Assembly (NCBI RefSeq): GCF_030817075.1
Contig: NZ_JAUSYU010000001.1
Coordinates: forward strand, 2,914,001 to 2,978,000
Direction of reading: 5' to 3'
Source: Arthrobacter sp. V1I9
GTDB lineage: Bacteria > Actinomycetota > Actinomycetes > Actinomycetales > Micrococcaceae
Length of the DNA stretch: 64,000 nucleotides
This document shows, in pieces, positions 1-7,924 of the stretch. How positions within the stretch are numbered: position 1 is the first letter of the stretch; each line of letters begins with the position of its first letter. The notes under the pieces were generated by a model that saw only the letters and a program-made list of their open reading frames with translations, was not told the DNA's origin and ran no database searches. The position numbers and the translations under genes are program-made.

Positions 1-123
1 GTGACCAACCGGGGCCTGAAGGCGATCACAAAGGTCAGCGGAAAGCCCAAAAGCGTGCTCGTTTCGATCGAGGACGGCAAGCTCGTGATGAAGGAAGGAA
101 CAGGCCGGGAGGCGCTTCTCTAG
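1..123 (+). CDS. C-terminal fragment of an unidentified protein (5' end outside window)
   Basis: Reading frame 1 is open from the first base to a TAG at 121-123 and gives 40 residues, ending in KEGTGREALL. The first codon is GTG, but the real start probably lies upstream of the window. The residues alternate basic and hydrophobic positions with no motif I recognise. It is followed by about 250 bases without a gene that hold a strong hairpin (287-321). I cannot assign a function. Confidence 0.4.
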   Translation: MTNRGLKAITKVSGKPKSVLVSIEDGKLVMKEGTGREALL

Positions 124-286
124 CCTGTCCGGCAGTCGCTTGACCGGCCCCTAGTAAAACTCCATTTGCTGGAGTAGCATCTGATCACCGCCGGGACCCC
201 AGAGGAGCCCGGTGGGCCAACTTCACCAGCTGGAGGCCGTCGGATGGCCCTGGCGCCCGCTGCCGGGACAGCACACCGAGCAGCAA

Positions 287-321
287 ACGACGGCGGCACC
301 CAGGCCGGGTGCCGCCGTCGT
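287..321. terminator. Hairpin terminator, 15-bp perfect stem
   Basis: The arms ACGACGGCGGCACCC (287-301) and its exact reverse complement (307-321) enclose a 5-base loop. A short T run follows on the + strand. The hairpin lies 50 bases beyond the stop of the reductase gene on the minus strand. The same stem sequence recurs inside the hairpin at 25166-25219. Confidence 0.7.
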
Positions 322-370
322 CGTTTTCGCGCATCTGCTGTTATTCGCGTGTTTGCTGGTAGAGGGACGT

Positions 371-1441
371 TTAGCCCGCGTAGGCCGGGTAGTCCGTGTA
401 GCCCTCGGCACCTTCGGCGTAGAAGGTGGAGGGGTCAGGCTCGTTCAGCGGCAGGCTCTCGTTCCAGCGCCGGGCCAGGTCAGGGTTGGCGATGGCGGGA
501 CGGCCCACCACGACGGCATCGGCGTGACCGTCGGCCACCAGGGCAACGGCTTCCTCACGGGTGGTGACGACGCTGAAACCGGTGTTGACCAGGAAGGTGC
601 CGCCGAAGCGGGCGCGGAGGTCCTGGACCAGTTCGCCGCTCGGTTCGTGGTGCAGGATGCTGAGGTAGGCGAGATTCAGCGGGGCGATGCTGTCCACCAG
701 CACCTCATACGTTGCGCGCACGTCGGCTGCGTCCACCTCGGCAATGCCCTGGACGTTGTGCTCCGGGGAGATACGGATGCCCACCCGGTTGGCGCCGACC
801 GCTGCTACAACCGCGTTGACCGTCTCGATCACGAAACGCGCCCGGTTCTCGGGGGAACCACCGTAGCTGTCCGTGCGGACGTTGGAGTTCGGCGCCAGGA
901 ACTCGTGAAGGAGGTAGCCGTTGGCTGAGTGCAACTCCACGCCGTCAAACCCGGCCTCGATCGCATTCAGCGAGGCGGCGACGAATTCCTGGATCACCAG
1001 CGGCAGTTCGTCAGTGGTCAGTGCGTGCGGCACCGGGTATGGCTGCTTGCCGGACGGAGTGCGGACGTCGCCTTCAATGGCTACGGCGCTGGGGGCGACG
1101 ATGGTGTTGCCACCCGTGATGTCGGGGTGCGAGACCCTGCCTCCATGCATGACCTGGGCGAACATACGCCCGCCTTCGGCGTGGACGGCGTCGGTGACCT
1201 TCTTCCACCCGGCCACCTGTTCCTCGGTGACGATGCCGGGTTGCCCGGGGTAGGAACGGCCAGCGGGGCTGGGGTAGGTTCCTTCGCTGACGATAAGGCC
1301 AAGGGAAGCACGCTGGCGGTAATGCTCCGCGATGATGGGTCCCGGGATGCCATCCTCACCCGCGCGGAGGCGGGTCAGGGGTGCCATCACCAGGCGGTTC
1401 GGGAGTTCAAGTTCGCCAAGGGCCAGAGGGGAAAACAGCAT
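371..1441 (-). CDS. Old Yellow Enzyme family alkene reductase (NADH:flavin oxidoreductase)
   Basis: This is a 356-residue FMN-dependent TIM-barrel enzyme of the OYE/N-ethylmaleimide reductase family, which reduces activated C=C bonds or nitro/ester groups with NAD(P)H. Family marks are the N-terminal LFSPLALGELELPNRLVMAPLTR, the substrate-anion site in VELHSANGYLLHEFL (His-x-x-Asn plus the Tyr proton donor), the downstream N-RTDSYGGSPENRARF block, and the C-terminal VVGRPAIANPDLARRW phosphate-binding segment. The open frame extends 19 codons further upstream, but the Met at 1441 sits directly before the conserved barrel start, so I chose it. The gene stands alone with a hairpin downstream. 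The physiological substrate cannot be told from sequence. Confidence 0.9.
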   Translation of the reverse strand: MLFSPLALGELELPNRLVMAPLTRLRAGEDGIPGPIIAEHYRQRASLGLIVSEGTYPSPAGRSYPGQPGIVTEEQVAGWKKVTDAVHAEGGRMFAQVMHGGRVSHPDITGGNTIVAPSAVAIEGDVRTPSGKQPYPVPHALTTDELPLVIQEFVAASLNAIEAGFDGVELHSANGYLLHEFLAPNSNVRTDSYGGSPENRARFVIETVNAVVAAVGANRVGIRISPEHNVQGIAEVDAADVRATYEVLVDSIAPLNLAYLSILHHEPSGELVQDLRARFGGTFLVNTGFSVVTTREEAVALVADGHADAVVVGRPAIANPDLARRWNESLPLNEPDPSTFYAEGAEGYTDYPAYAG

Positions 1442-1626
1442 GCGCGTCCTTTCGAAGTTTTCAACGTTCTGTCTGGCCCAACTGGGCGGCGCGTGCAACT
1501 ATTCCGGATGCAACGCGAATCACACCCCTTCATGACGTCGCTTCGGGTACCAGGGTGGGTGGGTAGCAGGCGGCGCGGCCAGCGTGAGCGCCGGTGGTGT
1601 ATGCGCCTAAGGGGCACGGCAGGAGA

Positions 1627-2544
1627 TCAGCGCGTCGCCCCGACTCCCGGACACCCCTGTCCCTGCGGGTTCACAATGCAGTCGTCGGCATAGTTGCGGG
1701 TAAGCGATCGCCAGACGCTGACTGTTTGAGGCGGCGCACTGAACTGGCCTTGGCCGGGGATAGGCAGCGGAGGGCCGGCGTTGACCGAGTATGTTCCCTG
1801 GAAGGTGGTGGTCAGCACGACCTGGAAGTCCCCCGTGGTTCCGTAGGCGTGGCTTGTCCTCGTCTTCTCACCCCACCGGTCCTGCGGCAGCGGGCCTCCC
1901 ATCGACGGCTGGGGACCGAAGATCGTGCCGTCGCCGTAGTTCCACGTGTATTGAACCGGGGTAGCCACGATGTGCACCCGCTGGCCGAACATGGTGACGT
2001 CGAACTGCTGTTCAACTGCTTCGGCGTAGAAGTTGGTTTCGGCACCCCTCAGCGTGTGAGGACTGGGCTGGGCGACCACACTCCCGGCGTTCACCGGCAA
2101 GCTTTCGAACTGCCGCTGGATGGCGGCGGCGATTCGGGGCAGCAGGTCCTCAGGTCGGGCATCGTAAAGGCAGGTCGGGCCCGAGTGGCGGGCCCAGACG
2201 GCACCCGGGACTCCGCGGGGCCTTGAAAGCCAGATGACGGGAATACCTTCTTCACCGTCAGGGCCGTCGTTGCATTCGATTTGCCGGGCAAGGCAGCTAG
2301 TATCGAAGTCGCCTCCGCCAAGGTGACACTGGAGTTCGTACTTGTACTCGTTGGGGTCGGTATTCACAGACCCAGGTTCCGCCCGCATTAGTTGACCTGT
2401 TGCTTCGTCGATGGCCCATTGATCTGCACCAACTCCCAGACCTTTCTCCTCATAGCCGAGTGAAATGTCGGCGAACGCGAGGGTGGGAGTGACAATCAGC
2501 AGCAGCAAGGTCATGCCTAATACTCCTAGCGGACTGGCTTTCAT
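1627..2544 (-). CDS. Secreted protein with PKD-like domain
   Basis: The 305-residue protein opens with a Sec-type signal (MKASP, then a leucine-rich core ending near AFADIS). Around residues 195-250 is a PKD-like beta-sandwich signature: YTWNYGDGT, then SHAYGTTGDFQVVLTT, the usual pattern of a W-x-(F/Y)-GDG strand followed by an H-x-Y-x-x-x-G-x-(F/Y) strand. Cysteines in the middle (CHLGGGDFDTSCLARQIEC) suggest disulfides outside the cell. It begins 4 bases after the lipoprotein gene stops, so the two are probably co-transcribed. The PKD fold usually mediates surface interactions. No catalytic motif is seen and the specific function is unknown. Confidence 0.7.
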   Translation of the reverse strand: MKASPLGVLGMTLLLLIVTPTLAFADISLGYEEKGLGVGADQWAIDEATGQLMRAEPGSVNTDPNEYKYELQCHLGGGDFDTSCLARQIECNDGPDGEEGIPVIWLSRPRGVPGAVWARHSGPTCLYDARPEDLLPRIAAAIQRQFESLPVNAGSVVAQPSPHTLRGAETNFYAEAVEQQFDVTMFGQRVHIVATPVQYTWNYGDGTIFGPQPSMGGPLPQDRWGEKTRTSHAYGTTGDFQVVLTTTFQGTYSVNAGPPLPIPGQGQFSAPPQTVSVWRSLTRNYADDCIVNPQGQGCPGVGATR

Positions 2545-2548
2545 CCCC

Positions 2549-3217
2549 TTACCTGATCAGGCCAAGGTCGGTCATCATCCATCCCGTTGAGCCAAAAGTA
2601 GCGGCCGCACGACTTCCAGTATTGGTAGCCGCAGTAGGGGCTTGGAAAAGACTTCCGTCCGGTTTTCTGATTTCAATCGTTTGCTGTAGCACCTGCACTA
2701 CGGCGTGTGATTCCACCCCGGGTTTGAACACAACTGAAACTGCAGGAGTTTCGATTTTTCCTCCCGATACCCAACGGCCCTCACCCCAGGCCTCCGTCAC
2801 TCCGTCTTTGAGTCCCATGCAGAAGACACAGCCGGGTCCGCTCGTTTCCACAAGTTTCTCCGTGTCACCGGTCTCAAAGGCGTAATTTAGCGTTGCGTAC
2901 CAGTACCTTACAAACGCCTCGAGCCCTTCTTTTGTCTCCGTCTTCGCCACTTCCGGCAGCACAGGTACAGGGACGTTTTGGGCGGGGCCGGACGCGTCGG
3001 CCGGCTTGTACGCAGCACTGGGCTTCGCCGTGGGGGTGGCCGCGGGGCTGGAGGAAGCTGTCTCTGAAGCAGTCGGGGGTGCGGCGCCGGGATCTGCAGG
3101 TGCTCCGCCCGAGCAACCGGCCAGCATAAACGTGGCAGCAACACCGAAAGCTACAGCACTGAAAGCTACAGCGCCGGAACGCATGAAGCGGGGCGTGAGA
3201 ACGTTGTGCGATGTCAT
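2549..3217 (-). CDS. Lipoprotein, DUF6318-like
   Basis: The 222-residue protein has an N-terminal hydrophobic segment and a lipobox (MLAGCSG) with the lipid-modified Cys near residue 35. A low-complexity Pro/Ala/Ser/Thr linker runs to about residue 80. The C-terminal domain begins KEGLEAFVRYWYATLNYAFETGD and contains a CVFC pair and a GRWVSGG turn, matching the DUF6318 pattern common in Arthrobacter relatives; this assignment is from memory. Such domains resemble NTF2-like folds. The first gene of a two-gene unit with the PKD-type secreted protein, it is likely a cell-surface component of unknown role. Confidence 0.7.
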   Translation of the reverse strand: MTSHNVLTPRFMRSGAVAFSAVAFGVAATFMLAGCSGGAPADPGAAPPTASETASSSPAATPTAKPSAAYKPADASGPAQNVPVPVLPEVAKTETKEGLEAFVRYWYATLNYAFETGDTEKLVETSGPGCVFCMGLKDGVTEAWGEGRWVSGGKIETPAVSVVFKPGVESHAVVQVLQQTIEIRKPDGSLFQAPTAATNTGSRAAATFGSTGWMMTDLGLIR

Positions 3218-3395
3218 GGGCCGCTAATCCCCCAGTAGTTTCAAGACGGCATGCTCCGGACAGTGACTTAAGGGTAGCCCAGGTCACATTTCGGCGATCA
3301 AACTTATCCACAGGCACCCGCCTTGGTTCTACCACCCACCCAGCCTGAAGAAAGTCATAGAGCAAGCCGGAGAAGGCCGCCGAACCCCTAGCGAA

Positions 3396-3414
3396 CTTCT
3401 ACGAGTTGTAGAAG
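3396..3414. repeat. Small inverted repeat upstream of the PPOX-family gene
   Basis: CTTCTAC and GTAGAAG form a perfect 7-bp inverted repeat with a 5-base spacer, 10 bases before the ATG at 3424. The position would suit an operator or a short 5' leader hairpin. There is no further evidence. Confidence 0.35.
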
Positions 3415-3423
3415 AATGGCGTC

Positions 3424-3852
3424 ATGATGTTTGAACACGCAGACGGAAATCCAGTCCTGGAACTCAACGACGAGCAGTCCTGGCACCTGTTGGAAGGGAC
3501 CAGGCACGGTCGGTTGGTGGTCTCAGTTGCCGGAGAACATGACATCTTTCCCGTCAACTATGTGAGCTCGAACCGCAAGCTGTATCTGAGGACTGCTCCG
3601 GGCAACAAGCTCGCCCAGCTGACCATCAACTCGGCAGTTCTCTTCGAGGCCGACGGCATCCTCTCGGACGAGGCTTGGTCCGTGGTCCTTCGTGGGAAAG
3701 CCCGGGTCCTGAGCAATTCGGCCGAACTTGCCGCCGTGGAGGAGCTGGGGCTGAAGTCCTGGGTGCCAACGCTCAAGGACTTCTATGTCGAGATCGAGCC
3801 AGTGTCGGTGAGTGGGCGGCATTTCCAGCTCGGAGACCAACCGGAGCGCTAA
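3424..3852 (+). CDS. Pyridoxamine 5'-phosphate oxidase family protein (flavin/F420-type split barrel)
   Basis: The 142-residue protein matches the short PPOX/flavin-nucleotide-binding family: RHGRLVVSVAGEHDIFPVNYV at residues 27-48, LYLRTAPGNKLAQL, FEADGI, then WSVVLRGKARVL. Members bind FMN, haem or F420 and many act as small reductases; the cofactor here is not fixed by sequence. Two Met codons are adjacent (3424 and 3427), so the start is uncertain by one codon. An inverted repeat sits just upstream. The Vsr gene begins 23 bases downstream on the same strand, and the two may share a transcript without obvious functional linkage. Confidence 0.8.
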   Translation: MMFEHADGNPVLELNDEQSWHLLEGTRHGRLVVSVAGEHDIFPVNYVSSNRKLYLRTAPGNKLAQLTINSAVLFEADGILSDEAWSVVLRGKARVLSNSAELAAVEELGLKSWVPTLKDFYVEIEPVSVSGRHFQLGDQPER

Positions 3853-3875
3853 GCCTACGAACATAGACTGAATGC

Positions 3876-4340
3876 ATGGCGGACAAGCTGAGCCCGGAGC
3901 AGCGCAGCTGGAACATGTCCCGGATCCGGAGTAAGAACACCAAGCCCGAACTGCTGGTGCGCCGGCTACTCCACGCCAAGGGATACCGGTATCGCCTGCA
4001 TGGGCGGACCGGCAGCACTCGCCTGCCGGGCAATCCGGACCTCGTCTTTGCCGGACGCCGCAAGGTCATCTTTGTCAACGGCTGCTTCTGGCATTTCCAC
4101 GACTGCCGGGTGGGCCTGCACGCGCCGAAAGCGAACGCCGAGTTCTGGGCGGCGAAGCGTTCGCGCACCAAGGAGCGCGACGCCGGCCAGCGCCGCCTGC
4201 TGGAGGACGCCGGCTGGGAGGTCCTCACCGTTTGGGAGTGCGAACTCAAGGATGGGTCTGCGCTTGAAGCCCAGCTGGTGCACTTCCTGGAAACAGCCCC
4301 GCACGCTTCCGGAGCAGGCCTCAACAAAGAGCATTCTTGA
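3876..4340 (+). CDS. vsr: Very short patch repair (Vsr) mismatch endonuclease
   Basis: A 154-residue Vsr protein, a nuclease that nicks 5' of T in T:G mismatches produced by deamination of 5-methylcytosine. Recognisable parts are the N-terminal DNA-contact helix (SPEQRSWNMSRIRSKNTKPEL), the metal-binding Asp in GNPDLVF, the zinc/active-site cluster VNGCFWHFHDC, and the C-terminal WEVLTVWECEL strand. The length equals that of E. coli Vsr. E. coli vsr overlaps dcm, but no cytosine-5 methyltransferase is visible within about 4 kb here. The nearest DNA-modification genes are mcrBC, 3.6 kb downstream. Confidence 0.92.
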   Translation: MADKLSPEQRSWNMSRIRSKNTKPELLVRRLLHAKGYRYRLHGRTGSTRLPGNPDLVFAGRRKVIFVNGCFWHFHDCRVGLHAPKANAEFWAAKRSRTKERDAGQRRLLEDAGWEVLTVWECELKDGSALEAQLVHFLETAPHASGAGLNKEHS

Positions 4341-4459
4341 TGCAATCTTTGGCCTTTGCCCCAGAAGCTCTTGATGTGGGTCCGGAAGGATGACTCCGTT
4401 GTCCCGCTTGGAGGACTGCAGCACCAGGAGTCCGGAGCAACAGCATTCCCTCTCGCCAG

Positions 4460-4891
4460 CTAACTGCGACGCGCCAACAGTGCCGCATTCAAGGCAAACG
4501 CCGAGGAGGGGCTGCTGTTGATGCGCCAGTCGGCCTCCTTCTGCAGGTGGAACCACGCAAAGCCCATAACGTCGGGCTGGGCGGCAAGGTAGAACGCCAG
4601 CGGAACGGCAACGCGGGCGCGCACCGCGCTCATCTCCGCCAGCGGAGGCGACTGAAGAAAGTCTCTGAGGACCATGGACGGTCTCTCCCCGGCCAATGCA
4701 GATACTTCGTCGAGCTCCGCCGCAGCCAGGGCTCCGCCAGGGGTGGCTACTCCGAAACGCAGCGGGTCCTTGAAGGAGAACCTAGTGGAACCCATAGTTC
4801 CCGTTGTTGACACGACGACGTGCACCGACTCAAGTATTGGGCGTAAAGCCAGCAGCCTCATCAAGAAACCCGCAATTCTCTCCGGAACCAC
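4460..4891 (-). CDS. Hypothetical protein; tail resembles the C-terminus of a glycoside hydrolase
   Basis: This 143-codon ORF has no clear ribosome binding site and no family I can name with confidence. Its last 40 residues (GFAWFHLQKEADWRINSSPSSAFALN) echo the closing strand and helix of clan GH-A/GH26-type hydrolases, where a WFN-x-x-K-x-x-x-WR-(I/V)-x-S-S pattern is common. No catalytic glutamates are visible upstream, so this could be the remnant of a longer gene. It may also be a chance ORF. It lies between Vsr (convergent) and the HPt-like gene. Confidence 0.35.
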   Translation of the reverse strand: MVPERIAGFLMRLLALRPILESVHVVVSTTGTMGSTRFSFKDPLRFGVATPGGALAAAELDEVSALAGERPSMVLRDFLQSPPLAEMSAVRARVAVPLAFYLAAQPDVMGFAWFHLQKEADWRINSSPSSAFALNAALLARRS

Positions 4892-5002
4892 TTCTGAGTA
4901 CGCGGAGCAGCCCTAATCTGAAGAGAAGCTAATGCCCCACAAAGTCCCCCCGGTTTACGGAGTGGAAGACCACACCCGAAAGGACAATGATGGCCCCGTC
5001 CG

Positions 5003-5404
5003 ATGATGCCGGCAGCCCCGCTCGTGGACCAGAGAGTCCTGGACCGGCTGCGCGAGGATCTCGAGGAGGACGAGGGGTACTGCCGTGTCTTCGTTGGGAA
5101 CTTCATCGACTACCTCCCGCATCGCATCGGACGCCTCAAGCTGGCCCTGACCACAGGTGACCTGGACGGATCCGTCGACGCCGTCCTGAGCCTGAAGTCA
5201 TCCAGCCAAATGGTCGGAGCCGAGCGGCTCGCCGGCCTGGCCAAGGCCCTCGAGGGCGAAATCCGGTCCGGAGGGCTCGACGCTGACGCCGCCGTCGTCG
5301 TCCTCCCCAAGCTCGCTGCCTCGTTACTTAAACCCATCAGACGGTGCAGCCGGCTGACAATGAAGAGTCTGCAGGCTCAGTGTTCGCCTGGAGCCAGCCT
5401 GTAA
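5003..5404 (+). CDS. HPt-domain-like protein lacking the phosphoacceptor histidine
   Basis: A 133-residue helical protein shaped like a histidine phosphotransfer domain: a helix bearing DRLREDLEEDEGYCRVFVGNFI, then AVLSLKSSSQMVGAERLAGLAKALE. The latter corresponds to the H-x-L-K-S-S-S-x-x-x-G-A core helix of HPt proteins. The position of the phosphorylated His is Leu62 (codon CTG at 5186-5188). The 3' end overlaps the convergent response-regulator gene by 28 bases. The start could be 5003 or 5006 (two adjacent Met). Possible roles are a non-phosphorylated binding partner of the neighbouring regulator or kinase, or a degenerate relay protein. Sequence after residue 112 is not typical of the domain. 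Confidence 0.65.
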   Translation: MMPAAPLVDQRVLDRLREDLEEDEGYCRVFVGNFIDYLPHRIGRLKLALTTGDLDGSVDAVLSLKSSSQMVGAERLAGLAKALEGEIRSGGLDADAAVVVLPKLAASLLKPIRRCSRLTMKSLQAQCSPGASL

Positions 5405-6144
5405 CCCACACCCCGAACCGTCTGAAGCCAGCGCGGTTTCTGCGGCGAATCACCCAGCTTCTTGCGAAGGTTCCCCATATGTACCTCGACGGACCGTTCG
5501 TCCGCTTCGCTGATGTAGCCCCCGACGTCGTAATCCTCGTCCCGCAGCCGGCGCACCAGATCCGATTTGGTCCGGACAGTCCTGCCTGCTTCCAGCAGGG
5601 CGTGCAGCAGTTCGAACTCAGTACGGGTCAGGTTCATCTCGGCGCCGTCCACAGTCACCGTGCGGGATGCATAACTCAGCTCCAGCCCGTTATGGCTGTA
5701 ATTCCCGCGCTCCGGATGCGCCTGCCCATCGGCCGAGGCCTCGATCCCTGAAACTTCTGCCGGATTCGGGACCGAACGGGGACGGCGCATCATTGCAGCG
5801 ATGCGTGCGCGCAGCTCCCGAGGCCGGAACGGCTTGGTGAGGTAATCGTCCGCGCCGGATTCGAGCCCGATAAGGGTGTCCAGCTCCTCGGTGCGGGCCG
5901 TCAGCATCACGATGTAGGCGTCCGAGAATTCACGGATCTGCCGGGACACTTCAAAACCGTCGATGTCCGGCAGCCCGAGGTCCAGGGTGATGACGTCCGG
6001 GTTAAGGGTCTTCGCCGTCAGGACGCCCTCCGCTCCACTACTGGCCACGGTCACGTCAAAGCCTGCCTGGGTCAGCACCGTGCGAACCAGTTCCCTAATG
6101 TCGTGGTCATCCTCGATGACCAGTCCGACACGTGCATCACTCAT
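5377..6144 (-). CDS. OmpR/PhoB-type DNA-binding response regulator
   Basis: The 255-residue protein has a receiver domain at residues 1-120 and a winged-helix effector domain at about 150-250. The acidic pair is in VIEDDHD, the phosphoacceptor Asp in TLDLGLPDIDG, the switch Thr in MLTAR and the conserved Lys in TKPF. The C-terminal part carries LTRTEFELLHALLEAGRTV and VHMGNLRKKLGD...VRGVGYRL, typical of Trans_Reg_C. It is divergent from the histidine kinase at 6239 with 94 bases between starts, a usual arrangement for a cognate pair. The linker (residues 120-150) is longer than usual. Target genes are unknown. Confidence 0.92.
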   Translation of the reverse strand: MSDARVGLVIEDDHDIRELVRTVLTQAGFDVTVASSGAEGVLTAKTLNPDVITLDLGLPDIDGFEVSRQIREFSDAYIVMLTARTEELDTLIGLESGADDYLTKPFRPRELRARIAAMMRRPRSVPNPAEVSGIEASADGQAHPERGNYSHNGLELSYASRTVTVDGAEMNLTRTEFELLHALLEAGRTVRTKSDLVRRLRDEDYDVGGYISEADERSVEVHMGNLRKKLGDSPQKPRWLQTVRGVGYRLAPGEH

Positions 6145-6238
6145 AGCGCCCCCTCAGCAGCCAACGTCTGAAGTATAGCTGGCTGCGGATATCCTGCTGA
6201 TATGGCCTCGCACACCTTGTCCCGTAAGTTTTCGCGCC

Positions 6239-7894
6239 ATGACTGACCCCATAGCATGGTCGTCCGGCCGGATAAGGTTCTTTCGGCGGCCATTTCATGA
6301 GTACCGGCTGACGGAGCGGGTGGCGCTGAGCCAGATGCCGCTGTTTGTGACGACAATCCTTACGGCTTTCCTGGTGTGGGCGTTTTTCCCGGAAACCATG
6401 AACAACGCCCTCTTTATTGCCTTCCTGGTGTCACAGCTGGCCATCATGGCTCTGTGCTACCTGGTTCCTTGGGAGCGGCTGCCCTATACAAGCTTCCTGA
6501 TCATTCCGCTGCTGGATTTCGTTTCCATTGCCCTGGGCAGGGAGGGTGGGCAGGAAAGCCTGGCGGGAATCAGCCTGCTGGCCGTGTTCCCGGTGATCTG
6601 GCTGTGCGCCTCCGGGTATTACCCCCGCGCAGCACTTTGGCTGTCCTTCCTGGCACCGCTTGCCATCATCTGGGTCCCTTTGGTGCTGAAGGGCAGCGTC
6701 ACTGGACAGGACCTCGCGCGGTCCCTGCTCCTGCCTGTCATGATGCTGGGCATCGGCGTTTCAGTCAGCGTTTTGACCCTGAGCATGACCCGGCAGCAGC
6801 GCGAGCTGGAGGATAAAGATGCCCAACTGCAGGCCAACCTGCAGACCAGCCAGCGCCAGGAAGCGCTGTTGAATACGGTCCTGGACACTGTCCACCTGGG
6901 CGTTCTGGCCGTGGACGCCGACGGGCATGACGTGCTCATGAACCGGAAGCAGCGGATCAACCACGAACTGGCACGGCCCAAGGACATAGCGGATCCGAAC
7001 GAGTCCCAGCTGCTCGTTTTCGGGCCGGACCGGAAGACGCTGGTCCCGGTCCAGGAACGCCCGGTCCGCCGTGCCGTCCTCGGAGAAACCTTCACGGATT
7101 ACCTCGTCTGGCTCGGCTCAGGCAATGAGCAACGGGCCTTCGTAACCACCGCCCGGGCCATGAAGGACGCCGACGGGAAGTTCTCGGGCTCCGTGATCGC
7201 GTTCAGCGACGTCACGGACCTCGTTAACGCACTGACAGCCAAGGACGACTTCGTCTCCAGCGTCTCGCATGAATTCCGGACACCCCTCACGTCAATCCTC
7301 GGGTATGTGGAAATCCTGCTCGGCGACGAGCCCGACGAATCACAGCGGGGCATGCTGGAGATTGTCCGTCGGAATTCGGAACGGCTGCTGACGCTGGTTT
7401 CTGATTTGCTGTCTACCCGCAACGGGCAGCTGATCGTCTCTCCGCACGCCGTTGACGTGGCTGACCTCGTTCGCAGCAGCGTCTCCTCGGCCATGCCGAA
7501 GGCGGCTGCGTCCGGTGTGGTGCTGGAGGCCGACACACCGGAACGGCTGGAGGCCCACGTGGACGGGGCCCGGATTTCCCAGGTCCTGGACAACCTGGTA
7601 TCCAATGCGATCAAGTACTCCCCCGGCGGCGGCAACGTGGTGGTCTCGCTGGCGCAGGAAGACGGCCACCTGGCCTGCCGGGTCACCGATACCGGAATGG
7701 GCATGAACCCGGAGGACACCTCAGAGGTCTTCGCAAAATTCTTTCGCACCAGCAGCGTGCGCAGGACAGCCATCCCCGGCGTCGGCCTGGGCTTGCCGAT
7801 CAGCAAAGCGATCGTTGAAGCGCACGGCGGAACCATCGAAGTGGAAAGCGCCTTGGGCAAGGGAACCACGTTTACGTTCCGGGTTCCGGTCTAA
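6239..7894 (+). CDS. Membrane sensor histidine kinase with PAS-like domain
   Basis: The 551-residue protein has about six hydrophobic segments at residues 30-190, a short coiled linker (QQRELEDKDAQLQANLQ), a PAS-like region at about 210-320 ending in VIAFSDVTDL, and a HisKA domain with VSSVSHEFRTPLTSILGY (His344 as phosphoacceptor). The HATPase domain has the N box LDNLVSNAIKYSPGGG, G1 DTGMGM, F box FAKFF and G2 GVGLGLPISKAIVEAHGG. All catalytic motifs are intact. The sensor region is entirely within the membrane plus PAS, so it may sense an intramembrane or cytosolic signal. It is divergent from the response regulator at 6144, its likely partner. Confidence 0.92.
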   Translation: MTDPIAWSSGRIRFFRRPFHEYRLTERVALSQMPLFVTTILTAFLVWAFFPETMNNALFIAFLVSQLAIMALCYLVPWERLPYTSFLIIPLLDFVSIALGREGGQESLAGISLLAVFPVIWLCASGYYPRAALWLSFLAPLAIIWVPLVLKGSVTGQDLARSLLLPVMMLGIGVSVSVLTLSMTRQQRELEDKDAQLQANLQTSQRQEALLNTVLDTVHLGVLAVDADGHDVLMNRKQRINHELARPKDIADPNESQLLVFGPDRKTLVPVQERPVRRAVLGETFTDYLVWLGSGNEQRAFVTTARAMKDADGKFSGSVIAFSDVTDLVNALTAKDDFVSSVSHEFRTPLTSILGYVEILLGDEPDESQRGMLEIVRRNSERLLTLVSDLLSTRNGQLIVSPHAVDVADLVRSSVSSAMPKAAASGVVLEADTPERLEAHVDGARISQVLDNLVSNAIKYSPGGGNVVVSLAQEDGHLACRVTDTGMGMNPEDTSEVFAKFFRTSSVRRTAIPGVGLGLPISKAIVEAHGGTIEVESALGKGTTFTFRVPV

Positions 7895-7924
7895 GATGTA
7901 CGACGACGCCCGCCAGCGCGAGCG

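Noticed and set aside
6141..6356. Minus-strand 71-codon ORF in the regulator/kinase divergent region
   Set aside because: It begins inside the histidine kinase gene and shows no ribosome site or family match.
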